This document shows, in pieces, positions 6,011 through 6,107 of a stretch of 6,107 nucleotides of DNA. The stretch lies in assembly GCA_013214885.1 (NCBI GenBank), contig JABSRS010000052.1, forward strand, positions 1 to 6,107. The letters are read 5' to 3'. The position numbers and the translations under genes were made by a program. Source of the stretch: Gammaproteobacteria bacterium (GTDB taxonomy: Bacteria > Pseudomonadota > Gammaproteobacteria > Enterobacterales > Psychrobiaceae). Under the pieces are notes generated by a model that ran no database searches, was not told where the DNA came from, and saw only the letters and a list, made by a program, of their open reading frames with translations. Each line of letters begins with the position of its first letter. Positions within the stretch are counted from its first letter, which is position 1.

Positions 6011-6107
6011 AATGTAACAAAATTGTTTATTAAATTTATTAATTTATACCAGACGTTGTTGTGACGGGCTTACTAGCGACTTAAGCACTGACTAAGTTTT
6101 TTTTATT
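6011..6107. other. AT-rich upstream region at the right edge, no gene recognised
   Basis: This stretch lies upstream of the sigma-54 promoter. No coding sequence is visible. A run of eight T (6097-6104) follows a weak 5-bp inverted repeat (ACTTA/TAAGT, about 6079-6097). On the plus strand this could be a poor terminator for a gene ending just to the left, but no such gene is present here. It may also be simple AT-rich upstream DNA. Confidence 0.4.

Noticed and set aside
6079..6104. Plus-strand terminator at the right edge
   Set aside because: The stem is only 5 bp, AT-rich and with a 9-base loop, and no plus-strand gene ends before it; the T run alone is not enough.
1..6107. CRISPR array, insertion sequence, tRNA or phage genes
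   Set aside because: No regularly spaced repeats, transposase-like frames, cloverleaf sequences or phage proteins were seen; all substantial coding regions are flagellar.

Overview
This window is a polar-flagellum filament gene cluster from a marine-type gammaproteobacterium. The protein sequences and the modest GC content fit Alteromonadales (Shewanella, Colwellia, Thalassotalea or relatives) or Vibrio-like bacteria. I cannot name the genus from the sequence alone.

Layout, reading the minus strand from the right end. A flagellin of 488 residues (5899 to 4433) has a near-consensus sigma-54 promoter, an approximately 85-nt leader with possible start-codon-masking structure, and its own intrinsic terminator (4331-4360). 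Next is a second, paralogous flagellin of 463 residues (4086 to 2695) with a convincing sigma-28 (FliA) promoter and a short G/C hairpin near the predicted 5' end of its mRNA. Then come flaG (2502 to 2077) and the filament cap gene fliD (2017 to 536). Between the second flagellin and flaG lie about 190 nt of strongly folded sequence without an obvious promoter, which probably tunes how much flagellin transcription continues into flaG-fliD. After fliD is a perfect 17-bp stem (476-517) that can end transcription on both strands. Entering from the left edge on the plus strand, and converging on fliD, is the 3' part of a third, degraded flagellin gene (1-398). It has a one-base frameshift and a shortened C terminus.

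How the parts fit together. The flagellins are the filament subunits, FliD caps the growing filament, and FlaG is associated with filament length. The two promoter types suggest that the first flagellin is made under the sigma-54/FlrC-type class of the flagellar hierarchy and the second under the later FliA class. This parallels the Vibrio flaA versus other-flagellin arrangement. The export chaperone gene fliS, which commonly follows fliD in related bacteria, is not in the window; the flagellin remnant occupies that place.

This is mostly a recognisable system. I see no wholly new one. The points most worth checking are the dual-sigma flagellin pair, the leader structure at the first flagellin start codon, and the flagellin remnant beside the fliD end.
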